From positions 16,969,501 through 17,033,500 of the forward strand of contig NC_091099.1 in the NCBI RefSeq assembly GCF_024713975.1: a stretch of DNA of 64,000 nt, read 5' to 3'. The notes below the pieces were generated by a model. The model was not told the origin of the DNA. It ran no database searches and saw only the letters and a program-made list of their open reading frames with translations. Within the stretch, counting starts at the first letter, position 1. Each line of letters starts with the position of its first letter. Below, in pieces: positions 24,701-37,100 of the stretch. The translations under genes and the position numbers were made by a program. Source of the stretch: Paralichthys olivaceus. Its lineage: Eukaryota > Chordata > Actinopteri > Pleuronectiformes > Paralichthyidae.

Positions 24701-25327
24701 CAGTACTCAAGTAAATGTTTTTTTGAAACTTTAATAAGTCTAGGTTCAAACAAAAAGCTCATTCAAAAAAAAAGATTTGAAGACATTGCTCTTTGTCTTT
24801 GTGTGTCTTTAAAAATGAACACAAACAGCTGTTGGCTCGCTCACAAACACATGCATTACATGGATGTTACAGCAGAGACTTGGGGATTTCTTCAGCATAG
24901 CCTTCAGTGTATTCTTAAATAATGAGGGCTTTTGACCTAATTGAGCTTCCCATTCTGTGTGTTTTTTTGCCTTCTCCACTGTATTCAGATTGCAAAGTGT
25001 ATTCACACAGGCCTCCTCTGTGAAGGGGACTGATAGCTGCTATCCTCTTTGACTGCATTTCTCATGAGTGATGAGCAGCAAAATGTTTACAGCTGCTCCC
25101 TGTGATAGCTTTTTGAGAGTGGGCAAATGACTGTAGCAGAACTGAATGTGCTTTGATTGCTCTCCTTTGGCTCATCGTCTCAGAGGTCACAACTCAGGAG
25201 ACGGAGTAGTCTTTATGATAAAAGGCCTGCAATGAGCAGATGGTCAGGCTGTGGTGATATTATGTTGAGAGTGTGCTTGGTTGAGTGTTGCCTATATGTA
25301 TGTGTTTGTCTGTATGTGTGTTGTGTA

Positions 25328-25376
25328 TGTATATATATATATATATATATTTATTTATTTATTTATTTTATTTTTT
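25328..25376. repeat. (TA)n(TTTA)n compound simple repeat
   Basis: TA dinucleotide array running into TTTA tetranucleotides. Flanking open frames that translate as YIYIYIYL are produced by this repeat and are not genes. Confidence 0.9.
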
Positions 25377-26669
25377 TGTAGTAGTAGTGTGTAGTTTGCT
25401 GAATGTCGTACTGGGTTTCTATTTTAATAACTTTTTTTGGTCCGTTTTTTTCTGTTTGGTTTTAATTGAGTTTTATTATCTTTCACTTGGTATGCATTGT
25501 CTTATTTTGGGCATCTATTATCCAGAATGACAGAACATAGAGTTAAAGGATTTGTGTTATAATACTGAGTCCCCTCTCTTTTCTCAATTTTAGTATAGGA
25601 CCCAATGTTGAGTCAGGAAGCTAGATAACAAATAACTAGACAAAGGTACATGGTTTCTCTGTGAGAACTCTGACTTTTTTGGAGAAAGATAGAGAAGACA
25701 CAACAATGGTTTCACGAGACAAGACAAAGTTCCCATCGGTCCCATCGAGTACAGCTCCACATGAAGACTAATTTCTTTTTGGCTCCTCTGCCTGGTCAAC
25801 ACTGGTAAATACTTTGCTCCTTCACCCTGCAGGATTTCACTCAAAAGCTTCAGTTCGATATTGGTCTCACAAAAGAATTTTTAAGGTTATACACACAGGC
25901 AGCTGGTGCTCATCGATTGTACTGATGATTCAACCTTAATGTCTTTCAAGTCCATCCAAACTGAGCATTGTCTACAGAGAAAATCAATGGTACCCGTACT
26001 TCAGGAGCACTGGACACTGTAATTAAATTGTGACATGAGGACACTTGGAGGAAGACTCTATTTAAAGGTAAGAGACTATTTTGTTTGGAGTGAATACAGA
26101 TGCTCACCATGTAGTTTCAGACTCAGGCTGCCAGGCTCTGTTAGTGAGCTTCATTGTGTTGCTCCCATTCATATCTTTCCATGTGGAGAGTTGAGTGGCA
26201 GTACAATCCAAGAGTGCCTGGCTGCAGACAGTATTCACCACTGTGAGGAGAGCTGGTAGGCAGCGATCTGCTGTCTCCCCTCTCACACACAGGGCTTGAC
26301 ACTGTCATTGCCTGATAAAACAATTGGCTGCATGCATGCAACGTGCTGGAGTATGCATGCAAATGCACACTGACACGCTGACTGGCAGGTGCACATACAC
26401 ACAGTGACCGGGCATGCAGCCATGTTGGCACAAAACTTCTGACTTCTTTTTGTCCTTCATAGTTTTGCTTCAGTGTGATATGAATATACTTGTGTAGTCG
26501 GCTCCATTGTCTGAGCCACATTTCACAAATGATACGATTTCACAATGTAATTTTGTCAATTGTAAAATTCTCACACTGAATGGTCTCTATGACCATGCTT
26601 TATGGCATGAGTGCTTTTTGTCAAATGGCCAGTTTCTATATAAAATCCATGTTTATTTTTAAGGGGGAA

Positions 26670-27000
26670 TATGCCTGAATCTTTTTGCACCAAAGTTGTG
26701 GAGGAATGGAGTGAAAAAGCAAAACTTGGGGCCAAGCAGGAACTTGGCTATAGGTTCTTGTTTTTGTACAGTGCAATTGGTCCTGGCTATAGTTCTTGGT
26801 GCAATCCTGATTTAAGTAATGGAGGACACTGTGTCCTGAATAGGAATGTCAGGAGACCTGGTACTTTTGAACCATGCCAAATATTGGAAAACTCTGATGG
26901 TACTTGTTGTTTGACAGTACATTTGGTACCAGAGATACCAGATGTTGTGGGTACTGGACATGTTGTTCCTCCAGGACTGCAGGGGGCAGTATAATGATCC
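26670..27000. repeat. possible degraded interspersed repeat with a 107-codon frame
   Basis: Words such as 'caggaacttggctataggtt', 'acctggtacttttgaacc' and 'ttggtaccagagatacc' resemble a fish repeat built from 'ggaacc/ggtacc' palindromic motifs. The plus-strand frame at 26671-26994 has no recognisable protein similarity. The identification is weak. Confidence 0.3.
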
Positions 27001-27232
27001 TGCATGCCATCAAAATCAAAGAGAAAAAGAATAACAACAACACGTGGAATAGTGGCGGCAGGTGCAGCAACAGGTAAACCATGAAAAAAACCATGCAAAC
27101 TGAGATGAGACTGGGATCGGCTGGTGTCAATCCTCTAATCTCAAGTAAATTGAGTACAAATATTGAGCTGCTTGATTCTGTGGAGTGCAAAAAGGTTTTA
27201 ACCCTTACATGTATTCATAGTATTTTTATATT

Positions 27233-27622
27233 ATTACCTCTGCCAAGGAGGTTATGCTTTTGTCTCAGTTTGTCTTTGTTTTCGTTTGTAGGATTATGCA
27301 AAATTACAAGACAGATTACAATAAAACTTTGTAGATGGATGTTGTAGGAGACAGAAAAAAGACAGAGCAATTTTAGCGTTTTTAACTTGTTAATTTACTT
27401 TTCACAGAATAATTCATGGTTGTTGAATAATTCCATTTATGTACTATTAATTATTATTATTCTGTTAATTATTCTATTTGTGTCCCCTAAGCATAACTGA
27501 ATTGGTATGTTTAGGGGACTGATATTAATGATATGAGTGTGTGCAGATAAAAATCTGAAACCAGTATATTTAATTGTGGTTTCATAAGAGGACTGTTCCG
27601 ACGTGGTTGTTCATGCGTTATC
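27233..27622 (+). repeat. interspersed repeat family A, copy 5 (forward)
   Basis: Begins 'cctctgccaaggaggttatg', continues with GTTTG units and 'aggattatgcaaaattacaa'. It ends with 'ttaggggactgatattaatg' and 'ataagaggactgttccgacg'. An internal section is missing or diverged. Confidence 0.7.
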
Positions 27623-27985
27623 AGGATTATGCAGAAACTACTCAAGCAATTTTTTAAGACAGTTTGTGGATGGGGTTTGCTTGAGATAGGATCCATTAAA
27701 TTTTGGGTCACATCCAGATAAATGGGTGGATCCAGGAAATGTTATTCTCTTTCTTTCCTCTTTCTTTCTCTATATATAAAATGTTTGTGTGTGTGTGTGT
27801 GTATGTATTTTTTGACATTATCACTGTTTTCTAGGGGAAAAGTCATACATCTTGATGAAGAAATCGGGCTTCTTCGTGGAACTTATATCTATCGGTGAGT
27901 GTAAATTGTTGCAGTTTAATTAAATTTAATGGGACTGTTGGGCCTTGATTGAGGTCGGCGCTCTTCTGAGTGCTATTTTAGTATT
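27623..27985 (+). repeat. interspersed repeat family A, copy 6 (forward), with (GT)n insertion
   Basis: Picks up inside the family ('aggattatgcagaaactact') immediately after copy 5. It passes 'aatgggtggatccaggaaat' and a (GT)n run at about 27785-27806. It ends 'gggactgttgggccttgatt' and 'gcgctcttctgagtgc'. With copy 5 this makes a second tandem pair. A short exon-like frame at 27840-27895 belongs to this repeat. Confidence 0.7.
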
Positions 27986-29639
27986 TTTAATTTTCTTAAA
28001 AATCATTATTCTAAGTCATTCTTTATTGTCTTCAGCATGCAGACAAAGCTGCTTACCCCTGTTGACCCTCCAGGAATCATTTGTTATCTGATGTAGAGTG
28101 AGTAATAAAGGAGAGCACTTGATGTGTCATGAACCGTCTGCTCTCTGTTGATAACAGTAATCTACACAGCCTTTGCAGACTGCTCTCTTATTTTCTTCAA
28201 TACCACACAATGGTGCCATTAAGGTCATAGCAGGTAGAGGTCATGCTCCATTATGTCTGGCTGCCTTCAATTCCTGGTCTCTATCTCCACCATAGATTTA
28301 CCAGTGTAGAGATTATTGGTTTTATATCATAGTCATATATCTTCCAACTCTATAAAGTGTCCCTCCATCTCTCTAAATGCAGCTTGGTGAGACTAACATT
28401 TAGAAAATGACCACAAGCAACAATTTGTCAGGCCGCGCAAGCTGGTTTGCTCAATTAACTTCCTTCTTTCTCTACGGCAGCAGAATTACAGTTGAGTGTT
28501 GGCTGACTTAATGCAATAGAGGCTCCATACGGAAAGAATAATGTGATTTCCCAGGCTCTTATTCTGTGTCTGCGGCCGGATAGAGAGGGGATCTGAAGAG
28601 ATGGCATCTGAATTGGGGATGAGGCAGCCATTGAGCGAGAGAGGGCTGGACGTAATGTGTGTGATAGGGACAGCGGCAAGTAGCAGCCTTGATGTGGTGT
28701 ATTGGGGAGAAGGAAAAGGACATACCAGGGTCAAGTGATTCTTATAAGCATCACTGAACCTCTGCTATTGACTACTTTAGTGTATTGACCGGTCACCTCA
28801 GGTTAGAGGTGGAGTTGAGGCCTGTTAACATGTCCAATATGCTAACCAGCACCACTGCTCTTGGGGATTTGTATCCCTGGCAGCTTTTTGAACATTAACG
28901 AACATGATCCCTCCACTACAGACTGATAAAGATAAAGTTAGACTGTTTTAAGCTTCATTAATCTATATTTATTTTATCATTGGAGCACTAATGGTGTAGA
29001 CTTGATGAGTAAGGACATAGGCTCTGTTGCTTTATCCTTGCCGTGGGTGGTTATAATGATTTCAATGAGGTTAGTTAAGCCAAAATTGGAGTCAGGGGTC
29101 ACTGTCTATTTTCCATCAGGAACATTATATAATTTACACAAAAGCTTGGGGTAATAAGTGAGTGAGTTCTTCAAAAGCCTGTTATTTTTGAATTTCTGCT
29201 CACATTTAGATTTTTTTTTTAAAGCTTTAAAGATTTAAAGCTCTGTTGTTGCCCTTGTGAATGAGTTATTCCTAAATTGCATAAACTTCTGAGCCAGTTG
29301 GAACCTGTACAGGGGGTAAAACGGTTAGGAATGTAACTCTGCCAGAGCCAGAATCCAAATAGATGTAGCAACAAGTGCTGATAGAAAAGGCTGGAAAAGA
29401 AAGTGAGCAAAAACAGTTCTTAACTCAGAGCAACATTATGTATTGAAGGTGTTTCCTAAAGAGAAGAACTGATTTCTTTAAGACATTTATAAAAAATGTT
29501 GTCAATAAAATAGTAAATAGTTCAATGAATGTTGCTCAACATGATACGAAAAGATAATTTTACAATAATTAACTTGATAAACTCTATGCTAACTGCCCCC
29601 ACCCATCTGAGACAGTAATCTGACAAGAAGCAAATGTCA
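27986..29639. other. repeat-poor intergenic stretch
   Basis: No exon, RNA gene or dispersed repeat recognised. It was read on both strands for dus4l and cog5 first exons, which would be expected here by mammalian gene order, and none was seen. Confidence 0.4.
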
Positions 29640-30125
29640 GACTGTGGCCTTGTCTGCACTACGGCAGATGATCTTCGTCTTACAAAATTACTCTGTCTAG
29701 ATGAGATCACAGCAATGTTTACAAACTAGTAAAGCCAGTAGGTGGCGATTCAGTCTGCATCATTGATCCATTAAACACCAGTGAAGAACATAGAGAGCAT
29801 GCTCACTGAGCTTAGGTTCAAGTAATGTTGGTCGAGGAACATGCCTTTGAATATTGTAAATGTGGTGCAGTGATGCTATATAGCTATAAACTTATGGTTG
29901 GTATAAGCCGCCATTGTTGTTGTTTCTAGTGCATGCTCATTACACAAAGCAGCAGTGGGCAGGCACTAAGTAAGTTGTGACGTCATTGTTTCTCAAATGC
30001 TCAGTTTTACATGACACCAGTCTTTAAAAATGTGCACTTTGGAATGCGTTTTTAAAAAAATCAAATTTTAATGATTTAAATACTGTTTGTATTTAGGAAA
30101 AGGTTTTTGCTAAATATCTGCACTA
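29640..30125. repeat. probable degraded interspersed repeat
   Basis: 'ggccttgtctgcactacggc' at the left and 'gtgacgtcattgtttctcaaatgctcag', 'atttaggaaaaggtttttgc' at the right recall fish repeats built around fold-back arms. The sequence near 54640-54900 ('actcccacactacaatgttt') may be related. Edges are uncertain. Confidence 0.3.
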
Positions 30126-32536
30126 GGGTCTAGACAGGGTCTAAAAAAAGAAATGTTTGGCAAATCAGCCAGAACATCATGTTGTAATGTTGGTTGTACT
30201 TGAAAGGCCTTTTTGACTTGGGTCAGTGAGGCCGTACCTAAGGATGGAAAAAACATATTGTGACTGTAAAGTCTAGTTGGTGTCATAGTATTGGCCTTTG
30301 AGAGGTAATTTTAGAAGGTAATCAATACAAATGATTTTTATTCACTAACTGAAGCTGATGAAGTTTAGAACAGTACCTGACATGATGTATTCGACAGGAA
30401 CAGAACAGAGCTGTGGTTGTTTATCATAGTTATTATGGTAAAAGCAATATGTCTATACATTTATATATTTATTTCCTCACCATGGAAGTTTGCGTTCTAA
30501 AATTTGGACTAATATACATTAGTGTTTTTAAATGTATCCTCTGGCTCATGGTTTCATCTCATGGGTCATATTCCCTCCCTAGTCGGGTAATCTGTCGCTG
30601 GCTTTGATCCCATCTCCACTCTCAATCACAGACATGCCCTCAAGGCATCGTGACATCAACACTGCCTGTTTGTAGCAGGGTCATAAAGAACCTTGCCTGC
30701 ATCAATATTCCAATATCAGCTCTCTCTGTTGTGCTACAAACCATACACTGACAGTCAGAGGAGCATCCAATCCAATCGTAGCCAAATCGAAAGGGCTCTT
30801 CAATTTTCTACTGAACCTGAGACAGCAAAGGCGGAATAAGCTCATTACTGAGATATACTGTGGAGTGGAGTACCTATATTCATTTGTGCCTGTTTGCACC
30901 TTTATGCATGGGTGTGACTTCGCTATACATTTAAAAATCTGAGGCAGTATTAGTCCTTGACCCAGGGGTTGTAGTTAAGTGAGCTGTCAGCTCAGCATGG
31001 CTTTGTATGATGCTTCTAGATCCAGTATTAAAGTGCAGAGTGAATCTAATAAGCTTTCTTCTTGTAAATTCTCACCACAGAAGTTCTTCTGCAGTTGTAC
31101 GAATAAATTATTGCAACTTATTTAGGGCAAACTCATAGAAAAGTTGAGCCAGAAATACAAGGCTGGCTGCATTTATTATCTACCAGAAGCAGCCACATGG
31201 GAAATATAATTTCATCGTCTTTGATAAACAAAGAAAGGCACGCACTGTTGGTAGATATTCACAGGCGGGGAAGAAGAACTTAATTATTTGTTATTGTGCA
31301 TTGTAAACAGAATCTTTTATTAAGCTTCAAGATTTTTGCAGTCGGCCTTTATTGCAGTTATGGATTTACTTATTTGGAGAATGGGGCTAGTGTTATTAAA
31401 AGTCAACAATTTGATAGTGCGAACGAATTTAACATTTTCCTTTAGTTTGATTAAATCATTTCTAAGTCAAAACAATAAATTCAAGAATTGTATTCTCTTT
31501 TATAATTGGAACACTTTTTTTTACTGTGTCCAATATGTGCTCTCCCTGTCACAGACCCTGTCCCACCATAAAGTCACAGTCAATTTATCGTACCAAAATA
31601 AGGCAACAGTAGATTTTCCATTTGGCTCAAAGAGGTGGCTGTTAACATGAAACAGACTAGGTTTTGATTCACATCTGGTTTATGTCAAACAAATGATGAG
31701 AACCATGGTGCTCTGTTGTGTTTCAGGAATGTGAATGTTCCTGAACATAAAAAAGCAGTGATTGTGAACAGTTTCCCCTACAGCTTTTCTTCCATAGGAA
31801 CATAACATACAATACTTCACGACTACCTTTCCATTCCTATCTCCCCACGTTGGTCCTGTCTGTCGTTGTTGTATCCCCATAGTCTCATTTCAGTGTTAGG
31901 GCCTTCCCCCCCTGAGGGCTGCCAGGCAATGAGGTCAGTGGTCACTGAGGACTGCAGAGTCTGGTGTTTGAGCAAGTGGCATGGTCGTGATGAATGATAG
32001 TAATATCACAGCCCTTACACAATCACAAACATTTTACTTGTGGGAAGAATAGGAAGCCTTTGGCTGCCTTAGGTGAGTGAACACAAAATTTATTATAAAT
32101 ATACATATACATATAAACAATTCCTACTTCTCTCTGTCTCTATTTATATACCTTGTTTACCCTATGCTTTACATGTATTACGTATGTACACAATGTATCT
32201 TATGCAGTGTTTCCCACTGAATTTGATTCTATCTGTGGCGATAACTGCCAGGGTGGGTTGTGGTGGTGTTATGGTCATGTCTGCCTGCCTGCTGAGAAAT
32301 GCATGCCCGGCATTGGAATATGCACATCTAAAGCAGAAATTACTGATAATATTGGTCACTATTGAGTCCTGCCAGAGATGGTAAAACTGACACGACCTGG
32401 TTCTGCCAGTCTGTTGTCAGTTTGTTGGGGGGGAGACAGAGCCAAACAGACAGACAGTAGGGCCAAGGGCACATAGCTCTAATGAAGCAATGGTGCAAAA
32501 CACTATGCTATAAATCTTGTATGTTATTATGAGAAG
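30126..32536. other. no recognised feature
   Basis: About 2.4 kb downstream of gpr22 (minus-strand sense). No exon or named repeat was recognised. Confidence 0.4.
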
Positions 32537-32554
32537 TTTTTTTTTTTTTTTTTT
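32537..32554. repeat. poly-T run (T18)
   Basis: Uninterrupted run of 18 T residues. Confidence 0.9.
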
Positions 32555-32826
32555 GATTCATTAAGAATCGGTTGTGGGACAAGTTAGGCATTAATTACCT
32601 AATTAATTGGAAACACTGACAATTTGCTGCTACTGTTACAAAAAGCCATGCAATATCTACAGTACAGTATATGGTACATCTATGAAAGCTACTTTTCTTC
32701 TCAATAAATAGTAATAAATTATCCACCTCTTCTTTTTGTACATTCTGTTACATATAATATTTACATTACTGCTTTGGATTAATATTTTCCCTTTTTCATC
32801 ATAACCTGATGTCAGTTTTAGCTGCT

Positions 32827-32832
32827 TTTATT
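32827..32832 (-). terminator. gpr22: possible polyadenylation signal just after gpr22 stop
   Basis: TTTATT on the plus strand (AATAAA on the minus strand) lies only about 20 bases after the gpr22 stop codon. If used, the 3' UTR would be very short. A more distal site is also possible, so this is only a candidate. Confidence 0.3.
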
Positions 32833-32851
32833 GACGGAGCATTGAGTTCCT

Positions 32852-34168
32852 TCACTCCACATCCTCAGAAGACAGACATTTCTGTCGTGCATCTTTGTCC
32901 TCAAATGTCACCTTTTTGTTCCTCTTTGGGTCGATCCAGGAATTGTGGATGATGGCGTTATTAGGTGTAGGATCTGCCTCGATGATGGACACCACTCTTT
33001 TCTTCATTTTGCTTTTCAAGACTTTCTGGAACTTCTGCCTCGTGAAGGCATAAAGTAAAGGGTGAAAGATAGTGGTCCCGTAAGCCATGACCAGGAAGCC
33101 CAGTCTCAACTTGACCATCAGGTCACTGGGGCCCACACTCAGGATGACTGTGTTGAGTACCGTGATTGGTGTCCAGCACAGGAGGAAAGTAGACACTATC
33201 AGGAGGGACATCCTGAAAACTCTTTTTTGGCGTTCTCGCCTTTCTCTGTGGCGTTTAACAGCCCTGCGCAAGGCAATGATTAGAGAGACAGAGGTACGCA
33301 TGCCCATTGTGGGGTTTCGGCTGCCACTGCTCTGTGATCCATCAGTGGTCTCTTGCTGCGTTGTCATGGCCGTCATGGATGGATGCTTTTTCCTGCGAGC
33401 CTTTTTCTTCTGTGAATTGTGGAAACGTGTGCCAATGCGAATATTGAGTGCTTGCAGGATCTTTGAATAGGTTATGAGCATGACAACAGCAGTAAAGAAG
33501 AAAATAGGAATCTGAGCGAGCAAGTGGTAATACAACCCAAGTTCTGTATAGTACTGGTTTGTGTGAACCACATTCTCCACCACTGTCTGGTTCAGCTCAG
33601 CATGGCCTTGGGCGAAGAAGCCCACCTCAATAAAGGGTACAAGGAAACTAACAAAGGATAACACCCAAATGACAGTCAGCAGGGCCAGGGCTCTGCCCAT
33701 GGTCAGCACCCGGTTAGCTGGTTTAACTGAGATGTCGTAGCGATCAAGGGTGATGGCCAGCACATTAGCAGCAGTGGCAACACTTGCAAAGGAGACACAG
33801 GCTTCATGGAAGCAGCAGACAAGCGCAGTGTCCCCCTCCAGGGAGAGCAGCACCACCACGATCGTAAGAGGGATGCAGCACACACAAACCAGCACATCCA
33901 ACACATGGAGGTTCATAGTGACTATGTTACTGACAGAGCTAATGAGGTTCGACTTCATACAGTACAGGGCAAGCACAGTGAGGTTAGAGCTCAGCCCCAG
34001 GAGGATTTCCAGCATGAGGAAGCCAGTCAGGGAGACCTGAAAACTAACAGGATAGGAATACGGGCTGGGGGTTGCCGGACTCATGGTGCGGCTGATAGGT
34101 TCAGTGTTGTCAGTGACTGTGACGTTGCTCATGGTGGCTTCTTGTTCCAGGTTGGGAAGGATATGCAT
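32852..34168 (-). CDS. gpr22: G protein-coupled receptor 22, single coding exon, 438 aa
   Basis: GPR22 is an orphan class A GPCR of the plasma membrane; in mammals it is expressed in brain and heart. The whole receptor lies in one exon. Landmarks: glycosylation sequons at N15 and N193; helix 1 about 45-70 with N62; DRY at 142-144 followed by DISVKPANR; a long basic third intracellular loop (about 237-318) with KKKARRKK and RRERQKR; CWTP at 331-334; HPLLY at 369-373, where most class A receptors have NPxxY. That substitution is shared by human GPR22. Human GPR22 is 433 residues. The start at 34168 is preferred because its first residues align with the human N-terminus. A second ATG at 34132 is possible. 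The acceptor CACAG ending at 34173 shows the 5' UTR is spliced. Teleosts can have two gpr22 copies; which one this is cannot be told here. Confidence 0.95.
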   Translation of the reverse strand: MHILPNLEQEATMSNVTVTDNTEPISRTMSPATPSPYSYPVSFQVSLTGFLMLEILLGLSSNLTVLALYCMKSNLISSVSNIVTMNLHVLDVLVCVCCIPLTIVVVLLSLEGDTALVCCFHEACVSFASVATAANVLAITLDRYDISVKPANRVLTMGRALALLTVIWVLSFVSFLVPFIEVGFFAQGHAELNQTVVENVVHTNQYYTELGLYYHLLAQIPIFFFTAVVMLITYSKILQALNIRIGTRFHNSQKKKARRKKHPSMTAMTTQQETTDGSQSSGSRNPTMGMRTSVSLIIALRRAVKRHRERRERQKRVFRMSLLIVSTFLLCWTPITVLNTVILSVGPSDLMVKLRLGFLVMAYGTTIFHPLLYAFTRQKFQKVLKSKMKKRVVSIIEADPTPNNAIIHNSWIDPKRNKKVTFEDKDARQKCLSSEDVE

Positions 34169-37100
34169 TATCCTGTGTGCAGGGAGAAGAGAGAAATAGA
34201 ATTAATGAAGAGGGAAATGAAAAGAAGTCTGCGTGCATGTGCATCTCTAGAAAGTCGTAATTAACACATATCTGAGAAATCTTGTCAGCTGTAATGCTGC
34301 CAGTTGTCTAATGATAAGGAAGCCTTTTGATTTAAAAATGAGAAATGCTGAGTGCAAACACTTTTTAATAGAGCTGGAACTTTTTTTTCCGACAGATTAG
34401 ATTATCTCACTATGCGCATGGCACAAGTAATTAGTAATTACTTCACCTCAATCAGCCTCTACTCCTCTTAATACCATCTTTGATCAGATAGTTGCATACA
34501 AAACATCATGAAACAGAAACCCTTTGGAAGAAATGAAATTCTTTCATCATGCTGCCTAAATGGAAAACTCATGCGTACTCATTGGATGTTTCAATGGAAA
34601 CGCATCTTAATTACATTGAATCTGGTAACGTCATGCATTGCCAAACTGCATTGTGTTTCTGTTGAATTTTGGTTGCTCTGTATTGGGAATAGGTTGAGAC
34701 ATGCTTAAGTTTTCAAGAAGAAGTTCAGGCACTAGCCAAATAAATCGTGTTTAGACTAACACACCTAGTATGTACTATCCAGTGGTATCCACTATCTTGT
34801 AGTATCCATGTTAATGGAAAAAACAAGTCCTGTCTGACGTCAACAACAAATGAGCTTGGTGAGAAGCCAGAGGCAGGAGGTGAACCTGGTACGTGTTCAT
34901 CTGGTTGTGGAGTTCAATTCCCATGTTCTCGCTTTAAGCATTGCATTGACAGTTTGCATGGGACATTAGCACAAATGCCGGCTATCCTGCGTGTTCCAAG
35001 CAGCTAACTTTGATTGGTTATTGTCTTTGTGTTGCTAGCTTCAGATGGTCAAGCATTAAAACAAGTGCGTGTCAGTCCTGTAATGGCTATTGCTTTGTAG
35101 TAGCTTAGCATTAGCTTATTATACTTCCAGACCTCTATTGCGTAACAAGCTCACATGTTTTTATTGTCCTAGCATGAAACGCAGAGGATGAAGGCAATGA
35201 TGACAAAGCAGATAATTCTTCCAGTAAGGTTGAATTAATAATCATTCAGAAAGTAAGTAATAAAATACTCTTCACTGTCCTTGGGAATTAAAATCATAAT
35301 TTCTCTCAGCAGTTTGGTCATTGCCAAATGAGGGCAAATGAAGGTGGTTTGTTACTGACAAGAATATTCTATTAGAAAATCATGTTTACCTCAACATCAA
35401 CAGGCTCATAAAACAAACTTTGAAATGGATACAAGATGTTTGTTCAAAAACGTCTTGAATAATGAATGGACTAACGAGCACACCAAAAATAACGTTAGTG
35501 CTTGGGAATGTAATTACTGTTGGATCAGAGGAAAAACATCTAATACACATTCGCTCTATAACAAATTAAAATAATTAATTAGATTGAGCATTTTGAAAAT
35601 TATTCAGCCCTCCATCAAGACATGCATCCAATCTGAATGGCATTCAAGATGACATGTAAAAAGAAATAGATTTTTCGGTGTGTAATATTTACCCTTCCCT
35701 CCAGCACTATCTGAATACCAGGGCTGTGCAATCAGGCCATAGAGTCCATGTTGGATCCACAGAGAGAAGCATCACATCCAAACATAGCCAGTAAAGAGCT
35801 GTTTCTGCTCGAGCAAGGCTCCCCCAAGCGAAGGCTTTTCCTTTTCACTGCTTGGTCCTCCCAGAGAGGATGACAGCCAGAGAAGCACCTGTTTGTCTCC
35901 ACTGTCTATGAGCTGCTTCTTCCTGTCCACACTGACAAGAAAGCTGAGGAATCGGCCACCTGCACCCGGTGGATGTCGGCTAACGTCACCTACAGGCTTT
36001 TTCTCAGATCTCTGGTCCGTTTGCTTTGGTGATGGTGGGAGCACTGATGGATGATTGGAACAGGGATAAAATGTTGGAGCCACCTCCTGTTTATAATCTT
36101 ATGATATTCCCAGACAGGAGAAACACAGCCAACGAAGAAAACAAAGAAACACAGACTCTTTCTCCTGCACAGGGGTGGAATGTGCTGCTCATAGTACGTT
36201 CCAAATCCTTGCTTTTTGTCCCCACTGAGAAGGTAGTCGTCAGATCTATAAATGTAAAAAAACTGTTACATCCATTAGCTTGTACTCCAAGAGTTTGTCA
36301 GCCAGCCATGTCGATTCCCTAGTGTACAGCATAACGTTCAGAATCTGTCCAGGAGAGGTCAGTGCTTCTGGGCAGCGTCCAGGCCCATGTATCCCCTGGG
36401 GCCTCTAACGGAACTGACCTTCACTTTCCACCTTTCTCATCAGTCTCTGTGCGTCTGGCTCCAGCCACCACTGACTTGAAAATTGAGCACAGGTGTCCAG
36501 TTTGCCCCTTGACATGCTGAACCCTCAATCACTGGAGATGGCTTGAGTGGAGCAGATTATTTGCGTGCATACGTATCCATCACCATGAAGTGTGATCATT
36601 GTGACATTTGTGATCACCAGTATTTATATGAGCCTAGGAGGGAAGTTGATTTTGCAATTCAGGGGAAGGTCATCCTCATGAGGTAGTAGAACTGAGTTTG
36701 TCAGGCGCCCACCCGCCATCTGTAGTAGGTTCTTGACAAAGACACATCGTCATTTTTCAGTCAGTCAGCCCCACATCCTTCCTTCACAGTGACCTGAGGA
36801 GAGAGAAAGAAAGGGGTAATGGATGATAGCGAGATGGAGAGCAGGAGGAGTAGGAGAGCAAGGTGTGGGGGATGTGATAATGAAAAGAAACATATCCTCA
36901 GCAGAGAGGCGACAAGGAAACTCTTATTAGCATAGCAACAAGCCTCTGATGTCTTATCATATTCCTGTGCATTGCCTGATGCACTTTACATCTCTGCTAG
37001 TGCATTAACATAACAGCAGCACTAACACAGGGCTTGTACAAAAGCAACTGTTTGTTGTTTTTTTTTTACACCTCAGCTTCACATTTACAGATGTAATATT

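Noticed and set aside
26671..26994. 107-codon plus-strand frame
   Set aside because: No recognisable domain; palindromic 'ggtacc/ggaacc' words suggest a decayed repeat.
27840..27900. Exon-like frame between an AG and a GTGAGT
   Set aside because: The same words occur in other family A repeat copies ('gatatctatgagtg' region), so this is repeat sequence rather than a cog5 or other exon.
22800..32800. Search for dus4l exons (minus strand) and cog5 exons (plus strand)
   Set aside because: Read for the conserved flavin-binding and COG5 motifs that I remember; none recognised. Short diverged exons could still be missed by eye.
33806..34264. 152-codon plus-strand frame opposite gpr22
   Set aside because: Antisense shadow of the receptor coding sequence with no similarity of its own.
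34890..34930. B-box-like 'gttcaattccc' suggesting a tRNA or SINE
   Set aside because: No matching A box or cloverleaf arms at the right distance.
35772..36083. 103-codon minus-strand frame upstream of gpr22
   Set aside because: No similarity, no good splice signals tying it to gpr22; may at most be transcribed UTR or intron.
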